NCBI RefSeq assembly: GCF_014836635.1
Contig: NZ_JACSQL010000001.1
Span: forward strand, 310,001-374,000
Length of the DNA: 64,000 bases
Reading direction: 5' to 3'
Source: Paenibacillus gallinarum
Lineage (GTDB): Bacteria > Bacillota > Bacilli > Paenibacillales > Paenibacillaceae
Shown: piece by piece, positions 33,190 through 42,291 of the stretch
How positions within the stretch are numbered: the first letter of the stretch is position 1
Layout of the letters: every line of letters begins with the position of its first letter
The notes under the pieces: generated by a model
Databases searched by the model: none
What the model saw: only the letters and a program-made list of their open reading frames with translations
What the model was told of the DNA's origin: nothing
Translations under genes and position numbers: made by a program

Positions 33190-33239
33190 TGCTATGATAA
33201 TAGGCGAACAAGGAATAACTGGATATGTAAGCGCTAACT
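33190..33239 (+). promoter_or_regulatory. extended -10 promoter and cre box of the chvE-mmsAB operon
   Basis: TGCTATGAT at 33190-33198 is an extended -10. No -35 is seen, as expected for an activator-dependent promoter. TGTAAGCGCTAACT at 33226-33239 matches the cre consensus TGWAARCGYTWNCW at all 14 positions, some 20 bases after the expected start of transcription, where CcpA would block elongation. Confidence 0.72.
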
Positions 33240-33297
33240 TAACGCCTGATATCCATATATTTTCTATATGAATCGTACTAGCGAAAGGGTGGGACCG

Positions 33298-34380
33298 ATG
33301 AAGAAAGGATTATCATTTCTGCTTCTCTTCGTGCTCGTCATCTCTTTAAGCGGTTGTAACCTTGCGGAAACGGAAGGAAGCGACAGCAAAGGCTACGTTG
33401 GCATATCGATGCCTACCAAGTCTTCAGCGAGATGGGTAGCAGACGGACAGAACATGGTGAAATTGTTTGAGGAGAAAGGCTTTAAGACGGATATGCAGTA
33501 TGCCGAGGATGTCGTCGAAAATCAGATCGCACAGATTGAAAATATGATTACCAAAGGTGTAGACGTCATTGTTATTGCTTCGGTAGACGGAAATACGCTG
33601 ACAGATGTCATCAAGAAGGCACACGACGAGGGTATACAAGTCATCGCTTATGACCGCTTGATTCGAAATACGGAGTACTTGTCCTACTACGCGACCTTTG
33701 ACAATTTTCAGGTTGGAGTCCTTCAAGCTTCGTATATCGAGCAGAAGCTGGGGCTGAAAGAAGGAAAAGGGCCATTTAATATTGAGCTGTTCGGAGGATC
33801 TCCGGATGATAACAATGCCTATTTCTTCTTTGATGGGGCCATGTCGGTTCTACAACCATATATCGATTCCGGGAAACTAGTCGTTCGAAGCAAGCAGACA
33901 ACGATGAGTCAGATCGCTACGCTGAGATGGGATGGAGCCGAAGCCCAAAAGCGGATGGATAACCTCATTAGTGCCCATTACTCCGGCGAAGAAATCGATG
34001 CTGTCTTGTCCCCCTATGACGGAATAAGCCTGGGCATTATTTCTTCCTTAAGAGGTGTAGGGTATGGAAGTGAAACAAAACCTTTACCGATTATTACGGG
34101 GCAGGATGCGGAACTGTCCTCTATTAAATCGATCGTTAATGGGGAGCAAACTCAGACCATTTTTAAAGATACACGCAAACTTGCAGAGCGGACAGTCGGA
34201 ATGGCCGAAAGTGTTTTAAGCGGAACAGAAGCGGAAGTGAACGATACGGAAAGTTATGATAACGGAAAAGGCATCGTACCTTCTTATCTTTTAGAGCCTG
34301 TTTCGATTGATGCTACCAATGTGGAAGAAGAGATTATTGGTTCTGGATATTACACAAGAGAAGAAGTTGGGTTGAAATAG
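33298..34380 (+). CDS. chvE: sugar ABC transporter substrate-binding lipoprotein (ChvE-type)
   Basis: A 360-residue lipoprotein: signal ending in the lipobox LSGC, then [38 protein letters not shown] and [15 protein letters not shown]. This is the ChvE/XylF family that binds monosaccharides for MmsAB-type importers (galactose, arabinose, xylose or glucose in known cases). ATG 33298 has AAAGGGTGGG close upstream; ATG 33268 lacks a site. First gene of the chvE-mmsA-mmsB operon. Confidence 0.92.
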   Translation: MKKGLSFLLLFVLVISLSGCNLAETEGSDSKGYVGISMPTKSSARWVADGQNMVKLFEEKGFKTDMQYAEDVVENQIAQIENMITKGVDVIVIASVDGNTLTDVIKKAHDEGIQVIAYDRLIRNTEYLSYYATFDNFQVGVLQASYIEQKLGLKEGKGPFNIELFGGSPDDNNAYFFFDGAMSVLQPYIDSGKLVVRSKQTTMSQIATLRWDGAEAQKRMDNLISAHYSGEEIDAVLSPYDGISLGIISSLRGVGYGSETKPLPIITGQDAELSSIKSIVNGEQTQTIFKDTRKLAERTVGMAESVLSGTEAEVNDTESYDNGKGIVPSYLLEPVSIDATNVEEEIIGSGYYTREEVGLK

Positions 34381-34425
34381 AGGCTTATACAAGGCAGGGG
34401 AATTTATACGCGGGAAGGTGAAATC

Positions 34426-35973
34426 ATGGCTGAATATATTCTTGAAATGCGTGGAATTACAAAGACTTTTCCAGGAGTAAAGGCACTGGAGAATGTGAAT
34501 CTAAAAGTGAAGCCGGGTGAGATCCATTCTTTGTGCGGAGAGAACGGGGCAGGGAAATCTACGCTTATGAAAGTACTTAGCGGGGTTTATCCGAATGGAA
34601 CCTATGAGGGAGACATTCTTTTTGAAGGCGATGTATGTGAGTTCAAGACCATTAAGGACAGTGAAGAAAAAGGAATAGTAATCATCCATCAGGAGCTGGC
34701 ACTCATTCCCTATCTCTCTATTGCGGAAAATATATTTTTAGGCAACGAAAGAGTAAATAAAGGGGTTATCAATTGGCATGAAACCATTATGAAGACCCGA
34801 GAGCTATTAAAGGAAGTGGGGCTGAGTGAGAATCCTAATACTCTAATTACGAATATTGGCGTCGGCAAACAACAGTTAGTTGAGATTGCGAAGGCACTCT
34901 CTAAAAAAGTGAAATTGCTCATTCTTGATGAGCCGACAGCTGCACTCAATGAAACTGACAGCCAAAACTTGCTCAGGCTAATGCTCGAATTTAAGAAACA
35001 GGGGATTGCTTGTATCTTAATCTCCCATAAGTTGAACGAAGTATCCGAGGTATCCGATTCAGTTACCATTCTTCGGGACGGAAAAACGATAGAAACATTA
35101 GATATGAAGGCTAAGGATATGTCAGAAGATCGAATTATCAGAGGGATGGTCGGTCGTGATTTGACGGATCGTTATCCGGAGCGCAAGCCGAATATAGGAG
35201 AAATGCTGCTTGAGGTCAAAGACTGGACAGTGTATCACGAACATCACGCGGATCGCAAAGTGCTAGATCAGGTGAATCTGAATGTACGCCGCGGCGAAAT
35301 CGTTGGAATTGCAGGGCTCATGGGCGCAGGGCGGACGGAACTGGCAATGAGCATTTTTGGTAAAGCTTATGGACGGAAGATATCGGGTGAGCTTCGTAAG
35401 GAAGGCGAAGTCATTCAAAATAACAGCATCGGTCAAGCCATTGATAATGGATTTGCTTATGTCACGGAAGATCGCAAAGATTATGGGCTGGTACTGATAC
35501 AGGACATTAAACGCAATATTTCGCTGACTGGTCTTCCTAAGCTGCAAAAAGCATCGATCATCAACGAGAATGAAGAGATTGTGGTAGCTGAAACGATGCG
35601 TAAAAGGCTGAAAATCAAAACTTCCAGCATCCAGCAGGAAGTTCAGAATCTGAGCGGTGGAAATCAGCAGAAGGTTGTGCTTAGCAAATGGATTTATTCC
35701 GAGCCTGACATTCTGATTTTGGATGAACCGACACGCGGGATTGATGTAGGTGCTAAATTTGAGATCTACTCGATCATTCAGGAGCTTGCAGGCGAAGGGA
35801 AAGCCGTCGTCGTCATTTCCTCAGAGCTGCCCGAGATACTCGGTATATGTGACCGGATTTATGTAATGAATGCGGGGAGAATTACCGGGGAAGTGAACCG
35901 GAGTGAAGCAAATCAGGAAGTGCTCATGAAATATATGACCAAGACACCGAGCAAGGGAACAGGAGGGGCTTAG
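34426..35973 (+). CDS. mmsA: multiple-monosaccharide ABC transporter ATPase (MmsA/GguA)
   Basis: A 515-residue tandem ABC ATPase. The first domain has [25 protein letters not shown] and [10 protein letters not shown]; the second has the relaxed Walker [25 protein letters not shown] and [14 protein letters not shown]. The first-domain signature reads [15 protein letters not shown] rather than LSGGQ, as in the sugar importers of this group. Works with the permease three bases downstream and the binding protein upstream. Confidence 0.95.
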   Translation: MAEYILEMRGITKTFPGVKALENVNLKVKPGEIHSLCGENGAGKSTLMKVLSGVYPNGTYEGDILFEGDVCEFKTIKDSEEKGIVIIHQELALIPYLSIAENIFLGNERVNKGVINWHETIMKTRELLKEVGLSENPNTLITNIGVGKQQLVEIAKALSKKVKLLILDEPTAALNETDSQNLLRLMLEFKKQGIACILISHKLNEVSEVSDSVTILRDGKTIETLDMKAKDMSEDRIIRGMVGRDLTDRYPERKPNIGEMLLEVKDWTVYHEHHADRKVLDQVNLNVRRGEIVGIAGLMGAGRTELAMSIFGKAYGRKISGELRKEGEVIQNNSIGQAIDNGFAYVTEDRKDYGLVLIQDIKRNISLTGLPKLQKASIINENEEIVVAETMRKRLKIKTSSIQQEVQNLSGGNQQKVVLSKWIYSEPDILILDEPTRGIDVGAKFEIYSIIQELAGEGKAVVVISSELPEILGICDRIYVMNAGRITGEVNRSEANQEVLMKYMTKTPSKGTGGA

Positions 35974-35975
35974 AG

Positions 35976-37139
35976 ATGGGGACATTAATAAAGCTGTTTA
36001 AAAATAACATTCGCCAGTACGGTATGATTATTGCACTAATTTTGATCATGATTTTGTTTGGTCTACTCAGCGGAGGGTTATTATTTGAGCCGATCAATAT
36101 TACCAACCTTATTTTGCAGAACAGCTATATATTGGTGCTAGCGATCGGTATGGTGCTTGTGATCATAACAGGACATATTGATTTGTCGGTAGGATCGGTT
36201 GCAGCACTTGTCGGAGCATGCTCCGCCATCATGATGGTAAATATGAATCTTCATCCTGTCGTTGCTGTTATTCTTTCATTAGTGCTCGGAGCACTTATTG
36301 GGGCATGGCAGGGCTTTTGGATCGCTTATGTTAGAATTCCGGCTTTTATTGTGACCTTGGCAGGAATGTTACTATTCCGCGGAATTACGATGATTGTCCT
36401 GGAAGGTCAATCTATTGCACCTTTGCCCGAAGGTTTTCAGAAGATCAGTGCAGGATTTATTCCAGACTTCAGTAATATGGAAACAAATCTAGTAGCGCTG
36501 CTCGCTGGAATTGTGGTCACCATTCTGTATGTACTTAGTGAAGTGAAAAATCGCAGAAATCAGCAGAAGTATCAGTTCGAGACGATTTCAAGCGCTCTGT
36601 TTATTGCTAAAATGGTTGCCATTGCTGCCGTAATTAACATATTCTCTTTTGCGCTTGCAAGTTATGAAGGGATTCCAAACATCCTGATCCTGCTGGCGGT
36701 TTTGATTGTCGGATACTCTTTTATCATGAATAGGACTGTTATGGGGCGTCATATCTACGCGATCGGAGGAAACGAGAAAGCCGCAGGTCTCTCTGGGGTG
36801 AAAACAAAAAAGGTAACATTCTGGGTATTTGTTAATATGGGCGTTCTTGCCGCTATCTCGGGCTTAATCTTTACGGCGAGACTAAATGCAGCAATTCCGA
36901 GAGCAGGAACAAACTTTGAGCTCGATGCCATCGCAGCTGCCTTTATTGGCGGGGCATCTGCTTCCGGTGGGATCGGAACGGTGTATGGGGCAATCATTGG
37001 AGGTCTCGTTATGGGCGTACTGAACAATGGGATGTCATTAATTGGTCTTGGAATAGACTGGCAACAAGGGATCAAAGGCTTGGTTCTCTTGTTAGCGGTA
37101 GCTTTTGATATTTACAATAAGAATAAAAGGGCAGTTTAA
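35976..37139 (+). CDS. mmsB: multiple-monosaccharide ABC transporter permease (MmsB/GguB)
   Basis: A 387-residue permease with about ten hydrophobic segments and the family motifs LVIITGHIDLSVGSVAALVGA and GRHIYAIGGNEKAAGLSGV (the EAA-like loop). A charged insertion (SEVKNRRNQQKYQFETISS) after the middle helices is typical of GguB-type permeases. It follows mmsA by two bases and ends the operon at a terminator. Confidence 0.94.
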   Translation: MGTLIKLFKNNIRQYGMIIALILIMILFGLLSGGLLFEPINITNLILQNSYILVLAIGMVLVIITGHIDLSVGSVAALVGACSAIMMVNMNLHPVVAVILSLVLGALIGAWQGFWIAYVRIPAFIVTLAGMLLFRGITMIVLEGQSIAPLPEGFQKISAGFIPDFSNMETNLVALLAGIVVTILYVLSEVKNRRNQQKYQFETISSALFIAKMVAIAAVINIFSFALASYEGIPNILILLAVLIVGYSFIMNRTVMGRHIYAIGGNEKAAGLSGVKTKKVTFWVFVNMGVLAAISGLIFTARLNAAIPRAGTNFELDAIAAAFIGGASASGGIGTVYGAIIGGLVMGVLNNGMSLIGLGIDWQQGIKGLVLLLAVAFDIYNKNKRAV

Positions 37140-37178
37140 AAAGTTTCGGTAGGAGATGTCCTTCCTTTTACAAAGTGA

Positions 37179-37226
37179 CCGGTATGTGATAGGTTTTTCA
37201 CCTATTACTTATCGGTTTTTTCTTTT
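37179..37226 (+). terminator. rho-independent terminator
   Basis: CCGGTATGTGATAGG pairs with CCTATTACTTATCGG (imperfect) and runs into TTTTTT. Confidence 0.75.
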
Positions 37227-37402
37227 AGGCAAGCATTAGGCGATCATTCCTTATCAGATCTCTATTAATCGGTGAGTAGTTTTATAGATAGAGTAGTTAT
37301 GCGGCTTGACGATATAATAGGACAGGAAAATATAGTCTCCTAGAAGAAGGATTTATGTGATAATGAAAAGAAGAAGGTCACAAACAGAGGAGGATAGTTA
37401 CA

Positions 37403-38002
37403 ATGAATAAAGAGGTACTGTTCACAGAAGAACCGATTTTTGAAACAGAGCGAATGATACTTAGAAGATTAGATATGGATGACCTGGAAGAATACTTTCG
37501 TTTTGCTTCGGACCCGCTGGTATCGGAACGGACATTATGGGATCGGCATGAATCTACCGAGGACACCCGAGTGTTTTTAGAGAAAGTACAGAGATCGTTT
37601 GTAGAAAAGATAGCCTATCGTTGGGCTGTTATTTATAAGCCGGAACAAAGATTGATAGGAAGAATTGGATTTATTCATCTGGACGAAATACATAGCTGTG
37701 CAGAAATCGGATATGCTCTTTCTAGTAGATATTGGGGGAAGGGCATCACTACTGAAGCGTTACAAGAAGTAATTAAATATGGGGTTAATCACATGAATAT
37801 AAACCGGATTGAAGGAAGATGTAATGTAGATAATCTAAGTTCAGCTCGGGTTATGAAAAAAGTCGGGATGCAGGAGGAAGGCATACTTCGAGAAAAGTTT
37901 CAGATCAAAGGAGAATTTGTGGACCAGATTCAGTTTGCAATGATAAAAAAAGATGTGCAACAAGAAATAAGGAACTTTAGGCAAGGAGGCAACAACACAT
38001 GA
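37403..38002 (+). CDS. RimJ/RimL-type GNAT acetyltransferase
   Basis: A 199-residue GNAT of the Acetyltransf_3 type: FETERMILRRLDMDDLEEYF at the start, IGRIGFIHL, then EIGYALSSRYWGKGITTEAL (acetyl-CoA loop) and NRIEGRCNVDNLSSARVMKKVG. This group acetylates N-terminal residues, ribosomal proteins or small amines. AGGAGG precedes the start. Overlaps the next gene as ATGA. Confidence 0.88.
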   Translation: MNKEVLFTEEPIFETERMILRRLDMDDLEEYFRFASDPLVSERTLWDRHESTEDTRVFLEKVQRSFVEKIAYRWAVIYKPEQRLIGRIGFIHLDEIHSCAEIGYALSSRYWGKGITTEALQEVIKYGVNHMNINRIEGRCNVDNLSSARVMKKVGMQEEGILREKFQIKGEFVDQIQFAMIKKDVQQEIRNFRQGGNNT

Positions 38003-38556
38003 AATCGACGATGAAAGTAGCAGGAATGTTTATCCTTTTTGCTTTACTCGCGTATGTGATTGTATCTTATAGTCTTACGACTACGAATTCAAGCCATAAC
38101 AAGCCTTACGACGGGAAGAAACTCAGCATTGGTATGGTAGGTGAGGCACCCGTGGTGCGCGAGAAGCAGGTTTCTTTTCATAAAATAAATCTTCAGCAGA
38201 TGAAGGAAGAAAGCAACCATTTGGATGCTATTTTTATTAGTAAAGAATTTTTATCAAAGGCTGCTGCACCAGAGTTTGCAAAAGTATACAAGGAATTAGA
38301 GATCCCCGTGTTCTTTATACAATCCGAGCGGAGTTACGTCCCTTTCTTCTATGAAGAGCTTAGTTATGAAGATGCGCCAGATACATCTATTGATCTAAGC
38401 TATGCAACTGCACTCGTCCCGCAGCAAGGAAATGAAATGGGATACTGGCAGTTTGGAGTCTATAATGACAGACGGAGTAAAAGAAACATTCAGTCTGCTT
38501 ACTCCAAGATGTTTGAGGCTATTGATCAAGGAAGTATCAATGATGAAGAGAAGTAA
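37999..38556 (+). CDS. signal-anchored hypothetical protein
   Basis: A 185-residue protein with an N-terminal membrane segment (MFILFALLAYVIVSYSL) and a soluble domain (KLSIGMVGEAPVVREKQVSF; LDAIFISKEFLSKAA; IPVFFIQSERSY). The alternation of hydrophobic strands and helices suggests a Rossmann-like or PBP-like fold without a known motif. AAGGAGG lies ten bases before ATG. Coupled to the acetyltransferase. Confidence 0.6.
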   Translation: MKSTMKVAGMFILFALLAYVIVSYSLTTTNSSHNKPYDGKKLSIGMVGEAPVVREKQVSFHKINLQQMKEESNHLDAIFISKEFLSKAAAPEFAKVYKELEIPVFFIQSERSYVPFFYEELSYEDAPDTSIDLSYATALVPQQGNEMGYWQFGVYNDRRSKRNIQSAYSKMFEAIDQGSINDEEK

Positions 38557-38610
38557 TTGCCCTTTATGAGGATTTAATTAGTCATAAACATATAAAATAT
38601 TACATAATAA

Positions 38611-38675
38611 TGGTACAATTAGGAATAAGTTGTTTACTCAGGACTTGAGGGAAAGAGGCAAGTCCTTTTTTATTT
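38611..38675 (+). promoter_or_regulatory. extended -10 and hairpin in the leader of the 38695 gene
   Basis: TGGTACAAT at 38611-38619 is an extended -10. Fourteen or so bases later AGGACTTG (38640) pairs with CAAGTCCT (38659) and runs into TTTTTT. It may simply be the terminator of the gene before it, or an attenuator between this promoter and the small gene at 38695. Confidence 0.5.
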
Positions 38676-38694
38676 TATATTAGAGGAGGAGTGC

Positions 38695-38889
38695 ATGCTC
38701 ATGGATGGAGGAACAGGTGTTTTCAGTATTTTATCTATATTTTTAGTCATTTGGTATATCGTTTGTCTTGGATTAGGTATCTATTGTTTTGTGTTATTCG
38801 TGAAACTGGCGCGGAGAGGGATTACTGCGCTCGATATTTACATCGGTAAACATAAGAATCCAAACCGGCATACAGACCAAGAGTTATAA
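38695..38889 (+). CDS. small membrane protein
   Basis: A 64-residue protein with one long hydrophobic stretch (VFSILSIFLVIWYIVCLGLGIYCFVLFVKLA split by a Gly) that may be one or two helices, and a polar tail. AGGAGG precedes ATG 38695 by five and ATG 38701 by eleven bases, either of which could serve. No family recognised. Followed by a terminator. Confidence 0.6.
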   Translation: MLMDGGTGVFSILSIFLVIWYIVCLGLGIYCFVLFVKLARRGITALDIYIGKHKNPNRHTDQEL

Positions 38890-38916
38890 TACTTACCACG
38901 CCTATAATTGAATTCA

Positions 38917-38959
38917 TATAGCCGCTTTTAGCCTAGTGCTGAGTGCGGCTATTTTTTTG
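38917..38959 (+). terminator. rho-independent terminator
   Basis: ATAGCCGC pairs with GCGGCTAT across a 19-base loop, followed by TTTTTTT. Confidence 0.82.
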
Positions 38960-39070
38960 TGGTAACGATTTGCTTTTCTTTTTTGGAACAATACACCTAC
39001 TAATCACGTTATTAATCATATAGAATAGATAGCTCCTAATAGACAACTGAGAGAGGAATATAAATACACC

Positions 39071-39673
39071 ATGAATAATAAATGGAAAAACCTTATTTTG
39101 ATTCTTACCTCCATATTACTGATCTTCGGAACTCTGCAAGCGAAGAAAAAGTATGCTCAGTATCAAAATACACACAGATATGTGCTGTCATTAATGAATC
39201 ACGAATTGGTAACGAATGGTATGAGTAACTACAGTGAACTAAATCGGCTGTTGAAGGAACTCGATAGAGGCAGGATCTCGATGACTCAGTTTGAGAGTGG
39301 ACTTCTGGATGTTGTTAAGGACTTGGATAGAGCTGAGCTTGCTGAATATACACTTGCGAATACCCATTGGAATTACACATATGACCAGCCCATAGGTGCA
39401 AATGATATCACAGGATTTTTAACGTATATTTCCTATAAACTGAAATATATTGCTCTCTCGGATCATGACGAAGCCAAAGTGGAAGCAGTGAAAGAACTTA
39501 AAGAGATCTTCCTGACCATGGAAAATAACTTAGATCAAGAGCGCATGATAAGTGGAAATTATCCTTCTATTAAAAATAGTTGGACCGCTGCGATGAAAGC
39601 AGTATATAAGGAACATGGCGATTCAGATCTCGTGAAGAGTTTTTTTGAAAACAACGAGAGATATACAAAATAA
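39071..39673 (+). CDS. signal-anchored hypothetical protein, helical
   Basis: A 200-residue protein with a short membrane segment (NLILILTSILLIFGTL) followed by a mostly alpha-helical polar domain (YVLSLMNHELVTNGMSNYSELNRLL and on). No motif recognised. GAGAGGAA lies about 13 bases before ATG. The next gene starts 53 bases later and may be cotranscribed. Confidence 0.58.
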   Translation: MNNKWKNLILILTSILLIFGTLQAKKKYAQYQNTHRYVLSLMNHELVTNGMSNYSELNRLLKELDRGRISMTQFESGLLDVVKDLDRAELAEYTLANTHWNYTYDQPIGANDITGFLTYISYKLKYIALSDHDEAKVEAVKELKEIFLTMENNLDQERMISGNYPSIKNSWTAAMKAVYKEHGDSDLVKSFFENNERYTK

Positions 39674-39725
39674 ATAATAAATAGAGGTAATGAATAGATA
39701 ATGAAAGAGAGGTCCTGGTAGACAA

Positions 39726-40067
39726 GTGAGATGGATTCCGTATCTGTTATTGATCTTATTTAATACTGCAATGACCCTGATCGGATGGTATTGGCTGAGG
39801 TTATTATATTGGGTAATGGAAGGATCTATCCCGGTATGGCTGATCTTAGGATCGTTTTTACTTGTAACAGGAATATGGATTTGTGGAAATATTCTTGTCA
39901 TTAGAAATGGACGCATTCGCGCGATTCCTTCTATACTTATTATTGTTTTGACGGTTCTCATGGTTTACTACGAGCCAACCCTGATGCCGAGGTATAAGGA
40001 ATTTGTAGACGAGAAAACCATGTCTCAGTCTTTCATTCTATTGGAGTATTTCAAAAAGGGGGAATGA
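39726..40067 (+). CDS. small polytopic membrane protein
   Basis: A 113-residue protein with three hydrophobic segments (YLLLILFNTAMTLIGWYW, VWLILGSFLLVTGIWICGN, AIPSILIIVLTVLMVYYEP). GTG 39726 has GAGAGGT upstream. No family recognised. The next gene starts three bases after its stop, on a shared site. Confidence 0.58.
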   Translation: MRWIPYLLLILFNTAMTLIGWYWLRLLYWVMEGSIPVWLILGSFLLVTGIWICGNILVIRNGRIRAIPSILIIVLTVLMVYYEPTLMPRYKEFVDEKTMSQSFILLEYFKKGE

Positions 40068-40070
40068 CCT

Positions 40071-40535
40071 CTGATTAGTATTCAGACCGAGATCACGATT
40101 GATAGGCCGATACGTTGCTGTTTTGATGCAGCAAGAGATTTGGATCTGCATACCCGAACGGTATGGAAGCATACTCATGAGAAGGTCATTTCATCCCCTG
40201 GAGGTAAAGATGGACAGCTGATCGGGTACGGTGAGATGGTAACCTTTGAGGCAACTCACTTCTTTGTTCGCCAGCGGCTTACATCTAAAGTGGTAGCTTT
40301 TGAGCCGCCCTACATGTTTACAGATCAAATGCAGCAAGGCGCGTTCCGCAGCATGACGCACATTCACGAGTTTGAAGTCCTTGGGCCAAGTTCAACACGG
40401 CTTAGGGACTCGCTTTATTTTGAAGCTCCTTATGGATGGGTAGGAAGGCTTGCGGAACGTTTTATTTTACAATCGTATATGAAGAACTTTTTGGAATTCC
40501 GTAATAAGCAGTTAAAGAAGATACTTGAATTATAG
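40071..40535 (+). CDS. SRPBCC/START-like protein, non-canonical start
   Basis: A 154-residue SRPBCC protein (polyketide-cyclase/START-like ligand-binding fold). The family N-terminus I-x-I-x-T-x-I-x-(A/R)-P-I-x2-C-F-D-x-A-R-D is present as ISIQTEITIDRPIRCCFDAARD, and PYMFTDQMQQGAFRSMTHIHEF, LRDSLYFEAPYGWVG follow. The frame is open from CTG 40071, eight bases after AAGGGGG; ATT 40074 is next. The first ATG/GTG/TTG codon, TTG 40140, would remove the first strand and helix and has no ribosome site, so CTG or ATT is the probable start. Function unknown. Confidence 0.8.
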   Translation: MISIQTEITIDRPIRCCFDAARDLDLHTRTVWKHTHEKVISSPGGKDGQLIGYGEMVTFEATHFFVRQRLTSKVVAFEPPYMFTDQMQQGAFRSMTHIHEFEVLGPSSTRLRDSLYFEAPYGWVGRLAERFILQSYMKNFLEFRNKQLKKILEL

Positions 40536-40596
40536 AGAGGATACAGATTACAAGTAGTACATATATAACTTACTCTTCATAAGGAGAAATAACATA

Positions 40597-41082
40597 ATGA
40601 CAAACGGATCAAATGATATCGAAGTTAAACTGTACACGATGTGCGTAGTACGCGACGGGGATCGAATCTTATTAATGAACCGCCCAAGTGAAAACGGATT
40701 TCCAGGATGGATCGCTGCAGGAGGGAAAGTAGATTTTCCCGAGAGTTTAACCGAAGGGGCCATACGGGAAGTCAAGGAAGAAACGGGTCTAACGGTAAGT
40801 AATTTAATATATAAAGGTCTTGATGAGTTTGTTGATGTGAACGAGAGATACCGGTATATGGTATTTAACTATATAACGGATACGTTTGAGGGAAAGCTGT
40901 TGGACAACCCTCCTGAAGGAGAACTTCGGTGGATCCCGCTTGATGAACTGGTACACTATCCGATGCAAGATTGGTTTAGAGAGAGACTGACATATTTTTT
41001 TGAAGACGGAACCTTTGAAATTTATGCTCTATGGGATGAAAAGCGTAACGAAACACAAAAGCGAACCATAACAAAATTGTAG
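40597..41082 (+). CDS. Nudix hydrolase, 8-oxo-dGTPase-like
   Basis: A 161-residue Nudix protein with intact box: AGGKVDFPESLTEGAIREVK followed by EETGL. MCVVRDGDRILLMNR and GWIAAGGK match MutT-like 8-oxo-dGTP diphosphatases of Bacillales, which clean the nucleotide pool. AAGGAG precedes ATG. Downstream gene begins 14 bases later. Confidence 0.88.
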   Translation: MTNGSNDIEVKLYTMCVVRDGDRILLMNRPSENGFPGWIAAGGKVDFPESLTEGAIREVKEETGLTVSNLIYKGLDEFVDVNERYRYMVFNYITDTFEGKLLDNPPEGELRWIPLDELVHYPMQDWFRERLTYFFEDGTFEIYALWDEKRNETQKRTITKL

Positions 41083-41096
41083 GGAGAAAGACAAAA

Positions 41097-42233
41097 GTGA
41101 ATCATATTCGGTACGAAGATTTGACCTATCTACTTAGTGGAAATGAAGTACAACAAGCAGCATACCGGGCACTGCAGAAACACCATGTGATGGAGATTTT
41201 ATCTCCATACACTCCTATCCTTACAGGAACGATTCCGATAGATATCGATATTGAAGGCAGTGATCTCGATATTATTTGTGAGGTGCATGACTTTTCGGCA
41301 TTTGAACGACTTTTACGAAGTGAATTTAGAGACTTTCAGGATTTTATCTTGACGGACAAAATAGTGAACGACATCAGGAGAATGAAGGCGAACTTCCGGC
41401 TTGAGCAGTTTGAGGTTGAGATATTTGGACAGCCTATCCCGGTCACTAAGCAGAACGCCTATCGTCATATGGTGATCGAAGACCGTATACTTCGTCTTTA
41501 CAATGAAGAATTTAGACAACATGTACGTTCTCTTAAGAGAGAAGGATATAAAACAGAACCTGCTTTTGCCAAGCTGATGGATTTAGAAGGAGATCCTTAT
41601 GAGAGCCTGTTAGAGGTAGAATCATGGGCGGATGAGAAAATTGAAGCAATGGGGTATCCTTCTTTTATAGATAGTGTCACAAGAGTATATCAATTTAGTG
41701 AGAAAGAGAAATACTACTTTCCTTTGAACACGAAAAATATAGAGTATACAGAAGGGGAGGAAGGGTCCGAATTATTTGCTGAAAGATATCATAAAGATCA
41801 TTCTATTCATGTATCCCCGGGGAAAAATCGAAACGAAGCACATTTGTTTTTTCGAGGTGCTCATGACTTCACTTGTCGATGTACGATTCTTGACCTGTCA
41901 CAGGAACAATCTCCGATTCTTAAGGAGATGGAGGCAAGTATTATCGAAGATACGAATGATTACAATTATGTCTATTCTGATGTTTTCGATTCATTTGGTG
42001 TCATTGAAGTGAAAAAATATGAGTGGAATACCTACATCACCTCAGATGTGGAGAAGTGGGGTACGGAGTTTTTTGGTTTTATCGAATCTTTTTTGCTTCG
42101 ATATTTTTCTCAGCTTGTTTTTCCCGCGAAAGACATAAAAGCGATAGAGATCTATATGAAACAAACCTTGCCCTTCGCTAAAGCCTTTTATTATGAAGAA
42201 GAATTGTACTATCGGTTTAAGGATTTCTGGTAA
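41097..42233 (+). CDS. DUF4269 nucleotidyltransferase-like protein with extra C-terminal domain
   Basis: A 378-residue protein. Residues 1-200 match DUF4269 (nucleotidyltransferase-like): YLLSGNEVQQAAYRAL, GTIPIDIDIEGSDLDIICEV (G-S-D-L-D as the catalytic-type motif), QFEVEIFGQPIPVTKQNAYRHM and KLMDLEGDPYESLLEV. Residues 205-378 form a second domain that I cannot name (YYFPLNTKNIEYTEGEEG, FTCRCTILDLSQEQ, YIKMYE-less, ending in a Phe/Tyr-rich helix). Stand-alone DUF4269 proteins are about 180 residues, so this is a fusion. GTG start with GGGAGAA eight bases upstream. Confidence 0.8.
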   Translation: MNHIRYEDLTYLLSGNEVQQAAYRALQKHHVMEILSPYTPILTGTIPIDIDIEGSDLDIICEVHDFSAFERLLRSEFRDFQDFILTDKIVNDIRRMKANFRLEQFEVEIFGQPIPVTKQNAYRHMVIEDRILRLYNEEFRQHVRSLKREGYKTEPAFAKLMDLEGDPYESLLEVESWADEKIEAMGYPSFIDSVTRVYQFSEKEKYYFPLNTKNIEYTEGEEGSELFAERYHKDHSIHVSPGKNRNEAHLFFRGAHDFTCRCTILDLSQEQSPILKEMEASIIEDTNDYNYVYSDVFDSFGVIEVKKYEWNTYITSDVEKWGTEFFGFIESFLLRYFSQLVFPAKDIKAIEIYMKQTLPFAKAFYYEEELYYRFKDFW

Positions 42234-42291
42234 TTCTGGAATCTCGATAAAGTGCTTCTTTTTAAATGAACAATAGAGAGGAAGATTGCTG

